A stretch of DNA of 64,000 bases from Miscanthus floridulus (taxonomy: Eukaryota; Streptophyta; Magnoliopsida; Poales; Poaceae). Each line of letters starts with the position of its first letter. Position 1 is the first letter of the stretch. Made by a program: the position numbers and the translations under genes. The notes under the pieces were generated by a model. It did not search any database. It saw nothing but the letters and a program-made list of their open reading frames with translations, and was not told the origin of the DNA. Positions 45,563 through 58,551 of the stretch are shown here, one piece after another. The stretch is from the NCBI RefSeq assembly GCF_019320115.1, contig NC_089584.1, forward strand, positions 103,464,320 to 103,528,319, written 5' to 3'.

Positions 45563-45889
45563 TTTACCCGCAATGGCCCATACACGGCGACCATTTGGGC
45601 CCATGTTTGCTTTGGGCCATCCCCATTCACGGACCGAATCAACAAGTGATCCATGATAGTCTCGCCTTGTTCATGAGCTTCTCTCGACAACCAAACAAAA
45701 TCATCACACAAGTACCGATCAAAAAAAAATCATCACACCAGTAGTTTCCCAAATCCTACCTTCCATTAACTGTCAAAAGAGGAAGCTGCATGATATCGCA
45801 AGAATGCGAGATCATGCAGGCAAGCGTTCAATGAGCTTCAGTTTAAGACTTCTCGTAGACTTGGCTCAGGAAAACGAAACCTCACCCGC
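45563..45889. other. Unassigned stretch upstream of gene 1, left arm
   Basis: No gene or repeat recognised. An 85-codon frame conserved in both arms (45454-45711 and mirror) overlaps the short element and has no known motif, so it is left out. Confidence 0.4.
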
Positions 45890-45892
45890 TAA

Positions 45893-46288
45893 GGGTTTGT
45901 TCGTTTCGACCGGGAACGTCATGGAATGGCTTGGAATCGTTCTAGCTAGGAAGCAATTCATGCCTACGTGGGAATGAGCGTTCGGTTAAGTCCACCATGG
46001 TTTGAAACCCAGTCCATCTCGGTCTTTCCTACCCAATTTAGGCAGGGAATCAATCCATGAGTCGAGAGGTGTGGAACCAATCCTGATCTTTTGTTGAGTC
46101 TATTTTATTGCAATTAACTTAGCTAATGGATTGATTCCATACCTACTGAACAAGACTTTTGGTGGAAAGGGAATAAAACCTTGCAGAAATAAAACCAGCC
46201 CATGGACCAGTGACGGGCATGGATTTACTCGATCCATGCCGGAAATCATTCCTAGTCGGGAATGAATGATATGCAACCGAACAAGGCC
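45893..46288. mobile_element. Tourist-type MITE, left arm
   Basis: 396 bp flanked by TAA (45890-45892, 46289-46291). Termini GGGTTTGTTCGTTTC and ACCGAACAAGGCC. TAA target sites and GG..TTGTTCG ends identify PIF/Harbinger Tourist elements. The mirror copy (50115-50510) has the same length, so insertion predates the inverted duplication. Confidence 0.88.
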
Positions 46289-46313
46289 TAAACCAGTTGC
46301 CGATCGTATCTAT

Positions 46314-46741
46314 GGCCTCGTTTGGTAGGGCTTTTCCAGCGGTTTCAGAAGCCGTTTTGAGCCGTTTTCTGCCAAATAGGATAAAATAAAATAGCTCCAC
46401 CGATGAAACTCCTAAAAACGTGCTCTTACAGAGCTTTGGGGTGGGAAGAAGCCAAAAATAGTAGTTTCTCCCGGCTTCACCTCATCGTACATGGCGTTCT
46501 GTGATAGCCTATTTTAAGAAACTATATGCGGAGCCATTTTGGTAAAAATAGTGGTTCCTCCCAGCTTCACCTCATCATACATGACGTTATGTGATAGCAT
46601 ATTTTAAGGAACTCTATACGTAGAGCTGTTTTGCTAAATGATTTATCAAAATAGCTCTAGCTCTACCGATAGAGCTATTCAAGGAGCTGAAGCCCCAAAA
46701 ACTGGCTTTACGGGTAAAGTGAAGCCGTGCCAAACGGGACC
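46314..46741. mobile_element. MITE with GGCCTCGTTTGG ends, left arm
   Basis: About 428 bp. Termini GGCCTCGTTTGGTAGGGCTT and AAGCCGTGCCAAACGGGACC. Flanks GTATCTA and GTATCAA suggest an imperfect 7-8 bp duplication, so a hAT-type origin is likely. It holds an internal duplication (CTCC.AGCTTCACCTCATC at about 46467 and 46558). Mirror at about 49662-50089. Confidence 0.65.
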
Positions 46742-47098
46742 TGTATCAAGCCACATACAACTTTGTTGGCGCCACGTGGAGCTCGGTGATGGGACCGACC
46801 ATGCATGGCAGCCGTGACCTCGTGCTTGCGCCCGTGGTTGGCTGAAGATATGCCTTGCCTCTTGCCTACTCGTCGACGAGTGGCCGCGTTGGTTGCGCGC
46901 CCCCGCTGCCCAAATTTTTTACATTTTAGCTCTTTTTTGAAAGTTTCTCACAAATAGACCCTCTGACGGAAAGAATTCAGAAAAATGGACCCTTAACTCG
47001 GTGCCATTGATGCTGGCGCCGATCTTCTGGGCACGGTGGATGACATGCCAGGGAGCACGGACTGTGCCAAGAAAGCGACCCCGGTCTCGATCGATCCA

Positions 47099-47338
47099 GG
47101 CCTTGTTTAGATACCATCCAAATTCCAAGTTTTTTCACTCTCTCTCCATCACATCAATTTTTAGCCGCTTGCATGGAGTATTAAATGTAGGTAAAAAAAT
47201 AACTAATTACACAGTTTAGTTGAAAATCACGAGATGAATCTTTTGAGTCTAGTTGGTCCACGATTAGACAATATTTGCCAAATAAGACGAAAATGGTACT
47301 ATTCATCAGGATGAAAAAAGTTACAATCTAAACATGGC
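47099..47338. mobile_element. 240-bp MITE present only in the left arm
   Basis: GGCCTTGTTTAGAT to ATCTAAACATGGC, flanked by CCA. The right arm at about 49219 has the empty site (the complement of GATCCAGTACTAG), so it inserted after the arms formed or was lost from one. Same family as 32319-32560. Confidence 0.9.
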
Positions 47339-47559
47339 CCAGTACTAGCCCTCCCTTGTCGAGTCAACAGTCTCTGCTTTGTCCGTTCCTGTACTCTGAT
47401 AAAGCTGCCGTCGGGACCAGATTTGACCCCCTACAGTTCTAGGAGTACGTTTCAAACGTACTGTGTGCATGCTGCTCTGAATCTCAAGCCAACCATCGGA
47501 TCACCTAACGTAATTACTGGTTTCTTATCTAGAGTAGCACTGAAGCCGTGTGGGCAGTT

Positions 47560-47840
47560 TTAGAGCTTGTTTGGTTTCCGCTTCTAAATTTTATAGCCTA
47601 TCACATCGAATGTTTAGACAAGTATTAACTATAGACTAAAAAAATAATTAATTATATAGTCTGCGACTAATTTACGAGACGAATTTTTAAGCCTAATTAG
47701 TTCATAATTTGACAATAAATTGCTACAGTAACACATGTGCTAATAATGGATTGATTAAGCTTAATAAATTGGCCTCGCGATTTACCGATGGATTCTGTAA
47801 TTTATTTTTTTATTAAGCTTAACACATGTGCTTACCAATT
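47560..47840. mobile_element. MITE-like sequence at the inner palindrome border
   Basis: GAGCTTGTTTGGTTTCCGC with a core around GACTAATTTACGAGACGAAT and CTACAGTAACACATGTGCTA, a common grass MITE pattern. Homology between the arms stops inside it: the left copy is fuller and the right copy (about 48859-48995) is cut. Superfamily not assigned. Confidence 0.55.
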
Positions 47841-48858
47841 CAAAGCTTCAAGGCAGAACTTCTTCATCGGCAGGTGAAGTCTGCAACAATGAATGAGTGA
47901 CAATTACTTGCAAGCCGTAAAAACCAAACACCAATAGCTGAAGGCTCGCAACAATAACAGTGTCCTAATTCCTAAGTCCATAAGTACTGCTACTCGATCC
48001 ACATATACCCAAGCTGAAGAAAAGCGAGACAAATGCATTTACAGACGATTTGGTAGGAGCGGCTGACCAAACCGTCTCTACAAATGGTCTTGAGCCGCCC
48101 CTACAAACCCATTCTGATGTAGTGATGCTCAATCTACAGCCGTTCATGAAGTAGTGAACTCCTGGACAATCAAGCATGCTCAACAAAACAGCAATCGACA
48201 ACCAATGTACAGACTTAGAAGACAGTAATTTGCCAATAAAAAAATACAAAAAATCAGCAAACGACCTAACACTATGAGAGTATAAATGTATTGTCGAAAC
48301 CTGAACTGAAATTCAGTAATCACTACTTCTGACGAGCAGACTAGCATGTAGCAGAGGAAGCAGTAGCAGTGTAGCACTAAAACACGAATTTGAATATTGA
48401 AGCATATTATTCCCATTACCTATTATTACATGGCAAAGTCAAGTCTGAATTTTCTTTACAAAAAAATATTACTCATCATAAGCATTGTAGTTTATGTAAG
48501 ACAAACAAATGAGTTCAGCTCTATATAGCAGAAAAGGATGAATGGTCAAATACATTGTAGAAGTGATCATTTAAAATCTCATTTCTGCCCTTTATTTACA
48601 GTAAAAACACCATTAATGAAATATATGCACCAGTGACTTTTTTTTTCTTATTTTCAGCATTAAGGACAGTACATAAAATTGGCATGATATACCACCACCA
48701 GTAACTATCGAATCCTTGATATCCAATTATAGTCAGTAATGGAGAGATTCGTCAACATCTCAAGCGGCAGCATATGGAGGACCTCGGGGCGCTCCCATAT
48801 CTAAAACTTCCATATAGTTAATTATAGTTAATTACAGTAAATTACAGTAATTATAGTA
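47700..48858. other. Spacer between the palindrome arms
   Basis: 1159 bp unique to the centre. Apart from the MITE remainder at its left end, a GAGCGGCTGACCAAACCGTC / GAGCCGCCCC stretch at about 48057-48106 resembles CACTA subterminal repeats. No gene is seen. Confidence 0.6.
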
Positions 48859-49661
48859 AATTAGGCTTAAAAGATTTGTCTCGTAAATTAGTCGCAGACT
48901 ATATAATTAATTATTTTTTTAATCTATAGTTAATACTTGTCCAAACAATCGATGTAACAGGCTGTAAAATTTTGGAGCGGAAACTAAAAAAGGTCTAAAA
49001 CTGCCCACACGGCTTCAGTGCTACTCTAGATAAGAAGCCAGTAATTACGTTAGGTGATCCGATGGTTGGCTTGAGATTCAGAGCAGCATGCACACATTAC
49101 GTTTGAAACGTACTCCTAGAACTGTAGGGGGTCAAATATGGTCCCGGCGGCAGCTTTATCAGACTACAGGAACGGACAAAGCAGAGACTGTTGACTCGAC
49201 AAGGGAGGGCTAGTACTGGATCGATCGAGACCGGGGGTCGCTTTCCTGTCACAGTGACATGCCAGTGAGCTCGGCGCCAGTCATTCTGGCGTCGAGCTCG
49301 GCACCATTGATACTAGCGCCGAGCTTGGCGCCATCTTCCTGGCATGTCATCCACCGTGCTCAGGAGTTCGGCGTTAGAGCCGCTGGCGCCAGCATCAATG
49401 GCCCCGAGCTAAGAGTCTATTTTCTAAATTCTTTCCGTCAGAGATCTATTTATGAGAAACTTTAAAAAAAAAACTAAAATGTAAAAAATTCGCACAGCAG
49501 GGGCGCGCAACCAACGCGGCCACTCGTCGACGAGTAGGCAAGAGGCAAGGCATATCTTCAGCCAACCACGGGCGCAAGCACGAGGTCACGGCTGCCATGC
49601 ATGGTGGGTCCCATCGCCGAGCTCCACGTGACACCAACAAAGTTGCATGTGGCTTGGTATA

Positions 49662-50089
49662 GGTCCCGTTTGGCATGGCTTCACTTTACCCGTAAAGCCG
49701 GTTTTTGGGGCTTCAGCTCCCTGAACAGCTCTATCGATAGAGCTAGAGCTGTTTTGGTAAATCATTTAGCAAAACAGCTCTACGTATAGAGTTCCTTAAA
49801 ATATGCTATCACAGAACGTCATGTATGATGAGGTGAAGCTGGGAGGAACCACTATTTTTACCAAAATGGCTCCACATATAGTTTCTTAAAATAGGCTATC
49901 ACAGAACGCCATGTACGATGAGGTGAAGCCGGGAGAAACTACTATTTTTGGCTTCTTCCCACCCCAAAGCTCTGTAAGAGCACGTTTTTAGGAGTTTCAT
50001 CGGTGGAGCTATTTTATTTTACCCTATTTGGCAGAAAACGGCTCAAAACGGCTTCTGAAACCGCTGGAAAAGCCCTACCAAACGAGGCC
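49662..50089. mobile_element. MITE with GGCCTCGTTTGG ends, right arm
   Basis: Mirror of 46314-46741 with scattered base differences. Confidence 0.65.
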
Positions 50090-50114
50090 ATAGATATGAT
50101 CGGCAACTGGTTTA

Positions 50115-50510
50115 GGCCTTGTTCGGTTGCATATCATTCATTCCCGACTAGGAATGATTTCCGGCGTGGATCGAGTAAATCCATGCCCGTCACTGGTCCA
50201 TAGGCTGGTTTTATTTCTGCAAGGTTTTATTCCCTTTCCACCAAAAGTCTTGTTCAGTAGGTATGGAATCAATCCATTAGCTAAGCTAATTGCAATAAAA
50301 TAGACTCAACAAAAGATCAGGATTGGTTCCACACCTCTCGACTCATGGATTGATTCCCTGCCTAAATTGGGTAGGAAAGACCGAGATGGACTGGGTTTCA
50401 AACCATGGTGGACTTAACCGAACGCTCATTCCCACGTAGGCATGAATTGCTTCCTAGCTAGAACGATTCCAAGCCATTCCATGACGTTCCCGGTCGAAAC
50501 GAACAAACCC
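50115..50510. mobile_element. Tourist-type MITE, right arm
   Basis: Mirror of 45893-46288, flanked by TTA (50112-50114 and 50511-50513). Confidence 0.88.
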
Positions 50511-51122
50511 TTAGCGGGTGAGGTTTCGTTTTCCTGAGCCAAGTCTACGAGAAGTCTTAAACTGAAGCTCATTGAACGCTTGCCTGCATGATCTCGCATT
50601 CTTGCGATATCATGCAGCTTCCTCTTTTGACAGTTAATGGAAGGTAGGATTTGGGAAACTACTGGTGTGATGATTTTTTTTTGATCGGTACTTGTGTGAT
50701 GATTTTGTTTGGTTGTCGAGAGAAGCTCATGAACAAGGCGAGACTATCATGGATCACTTGTTGATTCGGTCCGTGAATGGGGATGGCCCAAAGCAAACAT
50801 GGGCCCAAATGGTCGCCGTGTATGGGCCATTGCGGGTAAACGGCAGAGGTGAAAACGATACGGATATTTTTCGACCGTATTCGAGTCTAAATCTATCTAG
50901 AGAGGTTCACACCTGTCCGTATCCGATACTATCTGACATTCGAATCTAAATCCGACCAGCAATATAAAAAGAAATATAATATCAGTCCGTCCGTATGCAG
51001 TCCGTTTTCATCCTAGGGCGCCACTTTTTAAACGGACGCGGGATCGATCGTCGATTCCAAGTTCCAACCCGCCGCACCCCGTCCGACCGACCCTCCCACG
51101 ATCGCCAAAGCCCCAAGCAAAC

Positions 51123-53322
51123 ATGGCGTTGCGACCAGCGACCATCCGCCTCTCCCCTGCTGCCGCCGGCGTGATTTCCCGACCCACCACGCGTAGAGCG
51201 CCGCCAGTGCCCTCCGCTTCGTCCCGGATGGCTCTTGCAGGAGAGCAAGGAAGCTGCGATTGTGCTGTGCTCCGGAGGACGACGAGTGGTGGGCGACGCC
51301 GGTGCGGCCCGAAGATCTGGTGGAGCCGACGGGGCAGGGCGCGGAGGAGGTGATCGCTATACGGGACGCTCTAGTCAGGGACCCTCTCCGGCCCATCTGG
51401 CTCGCCTTCCAGGAGATCGCGGCCACCGGCGGAAACATCTTCCGCTGCCGCTGCTTCCACGCCGGCGTAATGTCAGGTTACCGGCTCAACCTTTCGTCCC
51501 CTATATCTTCTTATCGATCAATTTTCTTTAAATTGTAGTTGAAGAATTTCCTCGGCTGCGTTGTTAATATGTACGCGTGTCTCGTTTAACCTGTCTGAAC
51601 ACTTCTGTGGTTTCTAGGATATATCTTGTTCAGATATATATCTTATCTTTCTTTCTGGTTCAGAAGCAAAACTCATCTTGCCTGGACAAAGTCTTGTGAT
51701 ATTACGATAGTACACCTTACTACCTGCAGCTCTTACTTCTGTATGGACTGTCACCAAACATGCATGTTACTCACCACCGGGGCAATATCTTCCTTTCTTT
51801 TCTGAAAGTAACTGCTGATGCATTATGACACGTAATTTGCTGAAGAGATTGTGTGTTTCTGAGCAGGTACCTTGCTTCTTGTGGCCGGTATTTGTCAGCT
51901 CTACAAAGTGGCTCCAAACCTTTTCATGGACATCGTTCTTGCATATATGTTCTACAAATTGAGCGTTTTAGCAGCAGAGCTGAAAAGAAACGGGAAAGCT
52001 AACAACATATGTGCTCGGATTCAGTGTGGTGAGTTCAAGAAGTCATTACCATATATTTGCTGACAAAGAAAGTTTCAGCACAAAGAACCGTTCTCCAATA
52101 TCAATCGCTACCTGTGACGGCAAATCCAAACGACATGCCCTTAGTCTTGTTGGTACATGGGACCATACAATAAAACATAGAAAACTGTGTATATTAATCC
52201 AATAAAATTAATGAGTAGGAACCAAAATTGAAAAATTACCTTCGATACAGATCAATTAGTTTTGTAGTATCATGGAACTGCTAAAAAAATGCTAAAGCAT
52301 GTTTTATCTAGTTTTCTTTCTGAAGGAAATGGCTACCTATCTAGTATCATCGAACTGCTCAGAATTCACTTTCCAGTTCTGATTTCAGCATTTTATTTCC
52401 CGATTCTCCTCCCAATTACTACAGTTCACTGTTCTTTTGTACGCATGAGTTCAACAACTGTTAAAAAAGTGGCTGCTCCATAGTCCATACAGAATACACA
52501 CTTCAATTTTGGTTGTGGAATTCCATGTCTGCGAATTCTTTTAGCTTTAATTAAAAAATATATATATTTTTGGTGTGGCAAGTTATGCAACTAGCTGATC
52601 TCACATTGCTTTCTTTCCATTTCAGTTCTCATGGTTATTTTGTTCTACAAATATAACAATCCTACCAAGGTACAATTTCTTCCCTCCTCTTGATAAGGAT
52701 TGTCTTTTATTTTTATAGATTGACGAACCTTATTATTTTATTTGCTTTCTTTTTCTTGTAGGACTCTTACTACCACTTCACTGAGTTTATCTGGTTAGTA
52801 GTTGGGTTATTTTTTCTTTTCTTCCTTTCTCTTTTCTCTATCATACATTTGCTATAGATATATCACATTATTGCACGATACCTTCTTCTAGTAGAATGTA
52901 ACATATAATTTCAATGTCAAACTCTAATCAATGTAATAGATTGTGATAAAAAGCTAAAGAAAATAACACTATTCTCTGTAAACTCTTTGTTGTTTGCTCT
53001 TAAGGCATTTGTGTTTGGATTTACAATCCTAAAGGCCTGTAAGTTCTTCTGTTTCATGCATCATTCATTAAATCAGCACCATGTGTATACCAGCATCGAA
53101 CTTATAGATTTCTCTATGCATTTCCCCTACTATCTGTATTTAGTTTTTATCATGCTCTGCAGGGGCATTACTACCCTTGTGTATTCATGCACGGTGTTCT
53201 ATGAATACATTGGCCTCAAGCATCCAAGACATCATCTGGAAGCAATGTTCAAGACTATTGTAACAACCAAAGGTGGTTTGATAAAGGTGCTGAAGCGTTT
53301 GTACTGGGAGTTGATAAATTAG
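51123..53322 (+). pseudogene. Gene 1, right copy: frameshifted
   Basis: Mirror of the left copy with exons 51123-51476, 51867-52028, 52626-52669, 52762-52793 and 53163-53322. Exon 1 is 354 nt instead of 355. A G is missing near 51196 (GCGTAGAGCG against GCGTAGGAGCG), which shifts the frame after about residue 25 and leads to a stop at 51351-51353. Splice sites and the other exons match the left copy. There is also an R-for-L difference in the CRCFHAGV segment. It could still be translated from a downstream start, but the transit-peptide region would be lost. Confidence 0.8.
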
Positions 53323-53900
53323 AGAGTATTCACTTTCTCAAGACAAGAAGTAATTTTTGTATGCACACTTGTACTTCATTAACGAGAACATATGTTTCAG
53401 TGAAGTATCTCCTAAAGATTTCGTGAACCTTTCTTGCACTTCTGTCAATGTACCACTATCTCAAGATATACATGCGTGTTATCTAGACTACAAAACAAAC
53501 AAAAGTAAGCTTCATCTCAGGTGTTTGAATTAACGACAAGCACAAGAGCTGATGTCCTAACTCAATATTCTTGCGACCACATGCACGCCAGCTACTGAAG
53601 ATCACTTCTCTCAGAAAAAAGCGCCGCAGCCAGTCAGCACTGAAGATCATTTGTCTCTGCCAAAAAAAAGGTGGTCATGAACGTAAGTAGCTGTTTCACA
53701 AATGCCTGGAGTATGCATAAACATAAAAGTTCAGAAAGAAACAGGGACGGGAAAACTAGCAGCCACATGAACAAATTTTATTATCTGTATATATTGATTT
53801 ATTATCTCTATAGATTGTGTCTATTATAGAAGCTTTGACACGTGGAAGTCAATTCTGGTCATGTAGACAGGTCCTAAATGCTACCAGTAGTCAATGGTTG

Positions 53901-56593
53901 CTAGAACTGATACAGTACAAGAAACCACCTCGGTCCTTTCTTTGTTACATCCAGATAGAACATGACTAGTTCGCCAGCATCCTTAGCCTCTTTTAGTGCA
54001 CCATAGACTGATTTGACCACGCACAGGCATGAAGATAACAGAATGATTGAACGCTTGGTGTCAAGGCCCTTTGACTTCATTATTACTATGATCTGGTGTC
54101 TGGCACCCAATATCAAGGCAAGAAATAGGATTGCACTAAGAGGCATCATGTTGCCTTTTGCTGTGGCTTTTTTCTGAGGAGAACACTTTGAGTTGTCTTC
54201 GCTTTGACTCTGATCTTCTCCTTTCACTATGTCACATTCATTGCAGTCCCCAGCCATTGCACGGGGTGCATTTGCAACCCTCTGATGTGATAAATTGGCA
54301 CAAAAAGTGGCACCCCAAACACACCCCTACCAGAATGAGCAATAACAAAGATTGGATCAAGGGTGAAGGTCAGATATAGATGATGTTACTCAGAACTGTG
54401 TTTCGATTTTCACCTGTAAAGTGATGTTGCAAAAATCTCTTGATCTGCCATGATTAGCAGCGCATTCTTTCCTTGCCACACTTGGAAGAAAACCAGAATG
54501 CACACTCTTGATCTTTACTGTGCTCTTGGCATTCTTCTCCACCTTCGAATAAGTCATCATCTTGTTCTTGTCCTGTAAGATAATGTGTTGGTCGGTTAGG
54601 TTTACATGTTGTGCTGTCTTATAGGAATGGATTGCAAGCAAAGATAAATGCCCATGGAGCAAGAACACATATAATAAGAACTGAGCTCCAAATGATCATG
54701 CATATTTCACAGAATGTGCTACCGATGATCCTACAAAATGGCTGGTAGGTTAACTCACAGGATCTTGCATATGTTCATGGTATTGGTACCCTTGCATAAC
54801 CGACACTGCATACGGTCCTCCAGTCGAACCAGTCTTAGTAGACTTTAGCGTCAAAGGCTGAGCACAAGAATTGACAGCAGAATTTGATATACTGAAACAT
54901 AATAGAATGAGACTATGAGTAACTATCCTAAAAATCTGCATCCAGAGAATGTTACGAAAAAACAAATTGACATCAGATTACAGCTCATGCAAATACCAGA
55001 AACACTTGACCCATAGCCTAAATCTGTGGTTCCTGTTCGGTAAGGATGAAATACAAATGGTAAGGTTCAGTAGCAAAATCATAGTACTGCATCTAAAATT
55101 TTGAACCTAAAATATACAACAAAATTAACTCTAAATAAACAAAGATTTTCAGGCAACAAAATGCAAACAAATTTCACAAAGGCAAATCATAAATTCAGAA
55201 TGGAATATTTCAATGTGACAGAAAGAGAATTGGTACATCTACATGCCAACTAGCAAATTATTTAAGTGCTGGTACTTTCTGAATCTGAATTAAGGTGACA
55301 GAAGTCAGAAGGTGTTTGACTTGTGCCCATGTGACAGAAGGCGTTCAACTTAGGTCAATTTCAACTTCATACAATGATTTAATGTTGCTTTACGAAGTAC
55401 AAACATTTCTTTCAGGAAAGCGAATTCATACAATGATGTAATGATGACTTACGAGGTACAAACATTTCCTTCAGGAAAGAGAATTTATACAACGATGTAA
55501 TGATGCCTTACGAAGTACAAACATCTCTGTCAGGAGGCTTAGGAACTAAAATTGCAATGTGACACTGCACGGCACCCTTGTCAATAAAAAATAGATTTAG
55601 ATAAGAGTACACCAAACCAATCTTGCGATGCTAATTTACTTCGTCAGGAAGAAGTAACCCAAATTAAGCAATGTCATCCTCTCGAACATATATACTCGAA
55701 CATATACCCAAACAGAAAGACAGTAAGGCAGTTTGCAGTACATGCGCACCCAACAATAAGAAGAACCAATCAGACACCGTTGAGCAATTCAAAATCCAGA
55801 AACGGAACAGATCCAAAACAGGAAATAAAGCAAATAAACAGGGACGGTAGACGGGCGGAGACCATCTCTACCGCACGCACATATCTGACGAGAACAACAC
55901 CTGATGATAACATCTCCAATCAAGTATAGGGGGTAAAAAGAGAAAGCAACAGAAACGAACAGAGTTATCCTGAGTATGACGCACGCTAGTAGTAGCAAGA
56001 AGAGGCATCAATAATCGGATGATGAGACAAAGACCGTACAGGTTTGAAAGGAAACAGGAAAGGCGAAGAGAGAATGAGAGATCACACTATGGAGAATCGG
56101 TGCTCAGCCGCCGCGCCTCTTAGAAGAAACCACCACCAACAGCGGACACAGAACGCAAAAACAACAAGAGAGCCAACTTGGGGGTAAAATCTCGCAAGAG
56201 TTTCAGATACCGAAGGGCCTCAATCAGACCGACAAATCGACTCCATCCCGAACGGAAGTAGTCGCCAGCATTCCCCAATTTCACATCACTAGCACCAAGA
56301 ACCACAAGATGATGCGCTGAGGAACCACGGTGCGGTGATCGAAAAGAACCAACCCCGACCCCAGTTCAGAGGAGGGAGGGGAGAGAGGGAGAGGCAGAGC
56401 GCTTAATCACCTCGTCTGCAGCAGACCCGGGCAGCGAGCGGCGACGCCGCGGCCGTTGGAGAGCGCGGCCGGCGGTGCAAGGCGAAGGGTCGCCGAGAAG
56501 CGCGCCTCCAGCGCTCCGTGGTGGTGCGCGAACGGGGAGCAAGGGGAGAAGGCGAGGGAGGAGAAAAAATGGGGGAGCGAGAGAGATGTCCAT
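53901..56593 (-). CDS. Gene 2, right copy: unknown 299-aa protein
   Basis: Exact mirror of 39809-42501: exons 56411-56593, 54759-54935, 54414-54572 and 53901-54281, all open with the same splice sites. The only differences noticed lie outside the exons, for example in the tract after exon 1 (CTCCCTCTC against CTCCCTGTC near 56384). Both copies are therefore potentially functional. Gene 2 and gene 1 converge in this arm too. Same caveat on the exon 1 frame as the left copy. Confidence 0.65.
55352..55530. repeat. Three 59-bp tandem repeats, right arm
   Basis: Mirror of 40872-41050. One unit reads TTACGAGGTAC where the left arm has the complement of TTACGAAGTAC, one of the few base differences between arms. 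Confidence 0.9.
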
Positions 56594-56880
56594 GGTTGCA
56601 GGCGCCGCGAACTCCGACCTGGAGGGAGGGAACAACGGCCTGAACCCAAAATGTATTTTTTATTTATACAAAAATGGAATTTATTAGCTTCCAGTCCCCT
56701 GAGATGGAGCTGTTCTCCTCTCAACGTATCTGGTGCGTTGGATCACCATCCAACGGCCCGCCGTTCACCTCCAGCCCTCCACAATATGCAGCTCACCACC
56801 AGAATTGTGAGCGACACTGATTTTAGGCGACCGATGTATACAAACGATAACATGTTTTTTGTTTTTCTCATGGTGGTTAG

Positions 56881-57772
56881 TAAGCTAAGGATGAAAACGG
56901 ACGGAATCGAACGGAGAACTCCTCAACCGTTTTCTACTTTTATATTTGAATACGAAAACGAAAACGAAAGCGGACAAACCAAACACGAAAACGAACACAA
57001 ACTTACGGAATATCGAGAATTTCGAAAACGAAACAATTCGAGCGGAATTATATCGAACACGGTCGGTATACGAAAACTCAATACGGAATACCGACCCGTA
57101 GACCAAGTGTATGACTAAGTGCATACATGATCAAGTTCAAGTGCATATAATAATTAACAAGTGCATATTATAGAAACATGAACTCGAACTGAGTCAGAAT
57201 AATTTTATTAATCTTTTTAGAATAGATGTATTATTTTATTTTAAAGATTTATTCAGATTTTTCTTTTGAGTAACAAAGATTTATTCGGCTGATGCAAAAA
57301 CTATCAAATGATTGACTTTGCAGGTGGGGGTTAAACCGATGAGCTTGATGGACTATGGCCTAGGTGGGCTTTCGTGTAGATGCTGCCGGTTTCCTGACAT
57401 TTAGCACCATCTCATGAGGTGAAGAGAGACGAGGCTGAGCGCCGTCTATAAGAGAGGGCAGCTGGCCACCAGTAGAAAGAACACAGCTGCGTGGTGAACA
57501 ACCTGTAATTGGACTGTATGACCTGTGCAGTTGGCCAAATTCGATTTAAACCAAATTTTCAATTCGGAATATTTCAAATTAAAAGTAGAAAAGTAGAAAA
57601 CGGTCGGAAAAATGTCTAAACCGTTTTCTACTTTTACATTTGAAATACGAAACATCTGAAATGCGAAAGCGAAAACGGTAAAGTCGGACAAGAAAATGCG
57701 GATTCGATCGGATTAAATATAAAAAAAACGATGCGGTTCGGTTCAGGATATTTCCGTTCCGTTTTCATCCTT
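56881..57772. mobile_element. hAT-like non-autonomous element, right arm
   Basis: Mirror of 38630-39521, flanked by GTGGTTAG (56873-56880, 57773-57780). Confidence 0.75.
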
Positions 57773-58551
57773 AGTGGTTAGTGACCTTGAGAATTTGAGG
57801 ATTTTTTATGAGCTAATTTTTAGTTCATCATTTAACTAATAGTCAGGTTGAAGCCTTAGCTTGCCTAGAAGGGTGCGACTGGCTTTGGAATGGTCACGGA
57901 GTAAAACCATTATTGAGTCTGATTGCTTATCGGTTGTTCTAGCTGCTTGTCGTTCATGTGTGAAGCACAAATCGCTTTTATTGTAAATGATATAAAACAC
58001 GTGTCTAGAATGCTAGCAGAGAGAGAGAGAGAGCAAAATGAAATCGTCACAAAAAAGTGATTCATGCTGCACCCAATTAAAGGAAACTGAATTCAGTAGC
58101 AAACATGAAATATGTTTTCCGAAGGAAAACGGAGAGAGAAGTTTGAATCATCTATCCAGTTCCACGTATCCGCATCAGCAGGGTCTGACCAATTGGCAAT
58201 GATATACAGGATTGCCATCAACTTGTGAATTGTATTGTGTTCTGCAAGGGCCTTGTGGAGCATTACATTTAACTAAATCTCGCGTACCTTCTTGCAAAAC
58301 TGATCCACTTGCAAACTCAGAATTTGATCCACAAGAGCAGCACGGAAACACCTATGCCTCAGACCTTTTATTTGCTGTTTATTTGATTCCAGTGTCAATT
58401 TCTCTCCAATTACTCAGCCGAAGATCGCATCAAGAAGCACTAAAGAAATGCTAAACCTTGCAAACATGTGAACTGGTTCCGTGTAACCAATTACCAATTT
58501 ACAATGGGAAGCTATTCCCATGTTCCAAAGTTCTACCAAAACTTCTAGGAA

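Larger units (their letters stand above)
37512..47699 (+). repeat. Left arm of a 10-kb inverted repeat
   Basis: Pairs base for base with 48859-58891 in reverse. Position sums are constant at 96402-96403 from 37512 to about 46900 and at 96558 nearer the centre. It contains gene 3 exon 5, a hAT-like element, gene 2 and gene 1. Differences between arms are scattered single bases, a 1-bp deletion in gene 1, a 240-bp MITE present only here (47099-47338) and about 86 bp present only in the right arm (about 49240-49410). Confidence 0.95.

Noticed and set aside
45454..45711. 85-aa frame conserved in both palindrome arms
   Set aside because: The arms are identical by duplication, so conservation is not evidence. 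It overlaps a MITE-like element.
53005..53038. Exon candidate [11 protein letters not shown] in gene 1
   Set aside because: It has AG and GT borders and a continuous local frame, but including it breaks the phase of the last exon. Skipping it joins exon 4 (TG) to the last exon (GGGC) in frame with a total of 753 nt.
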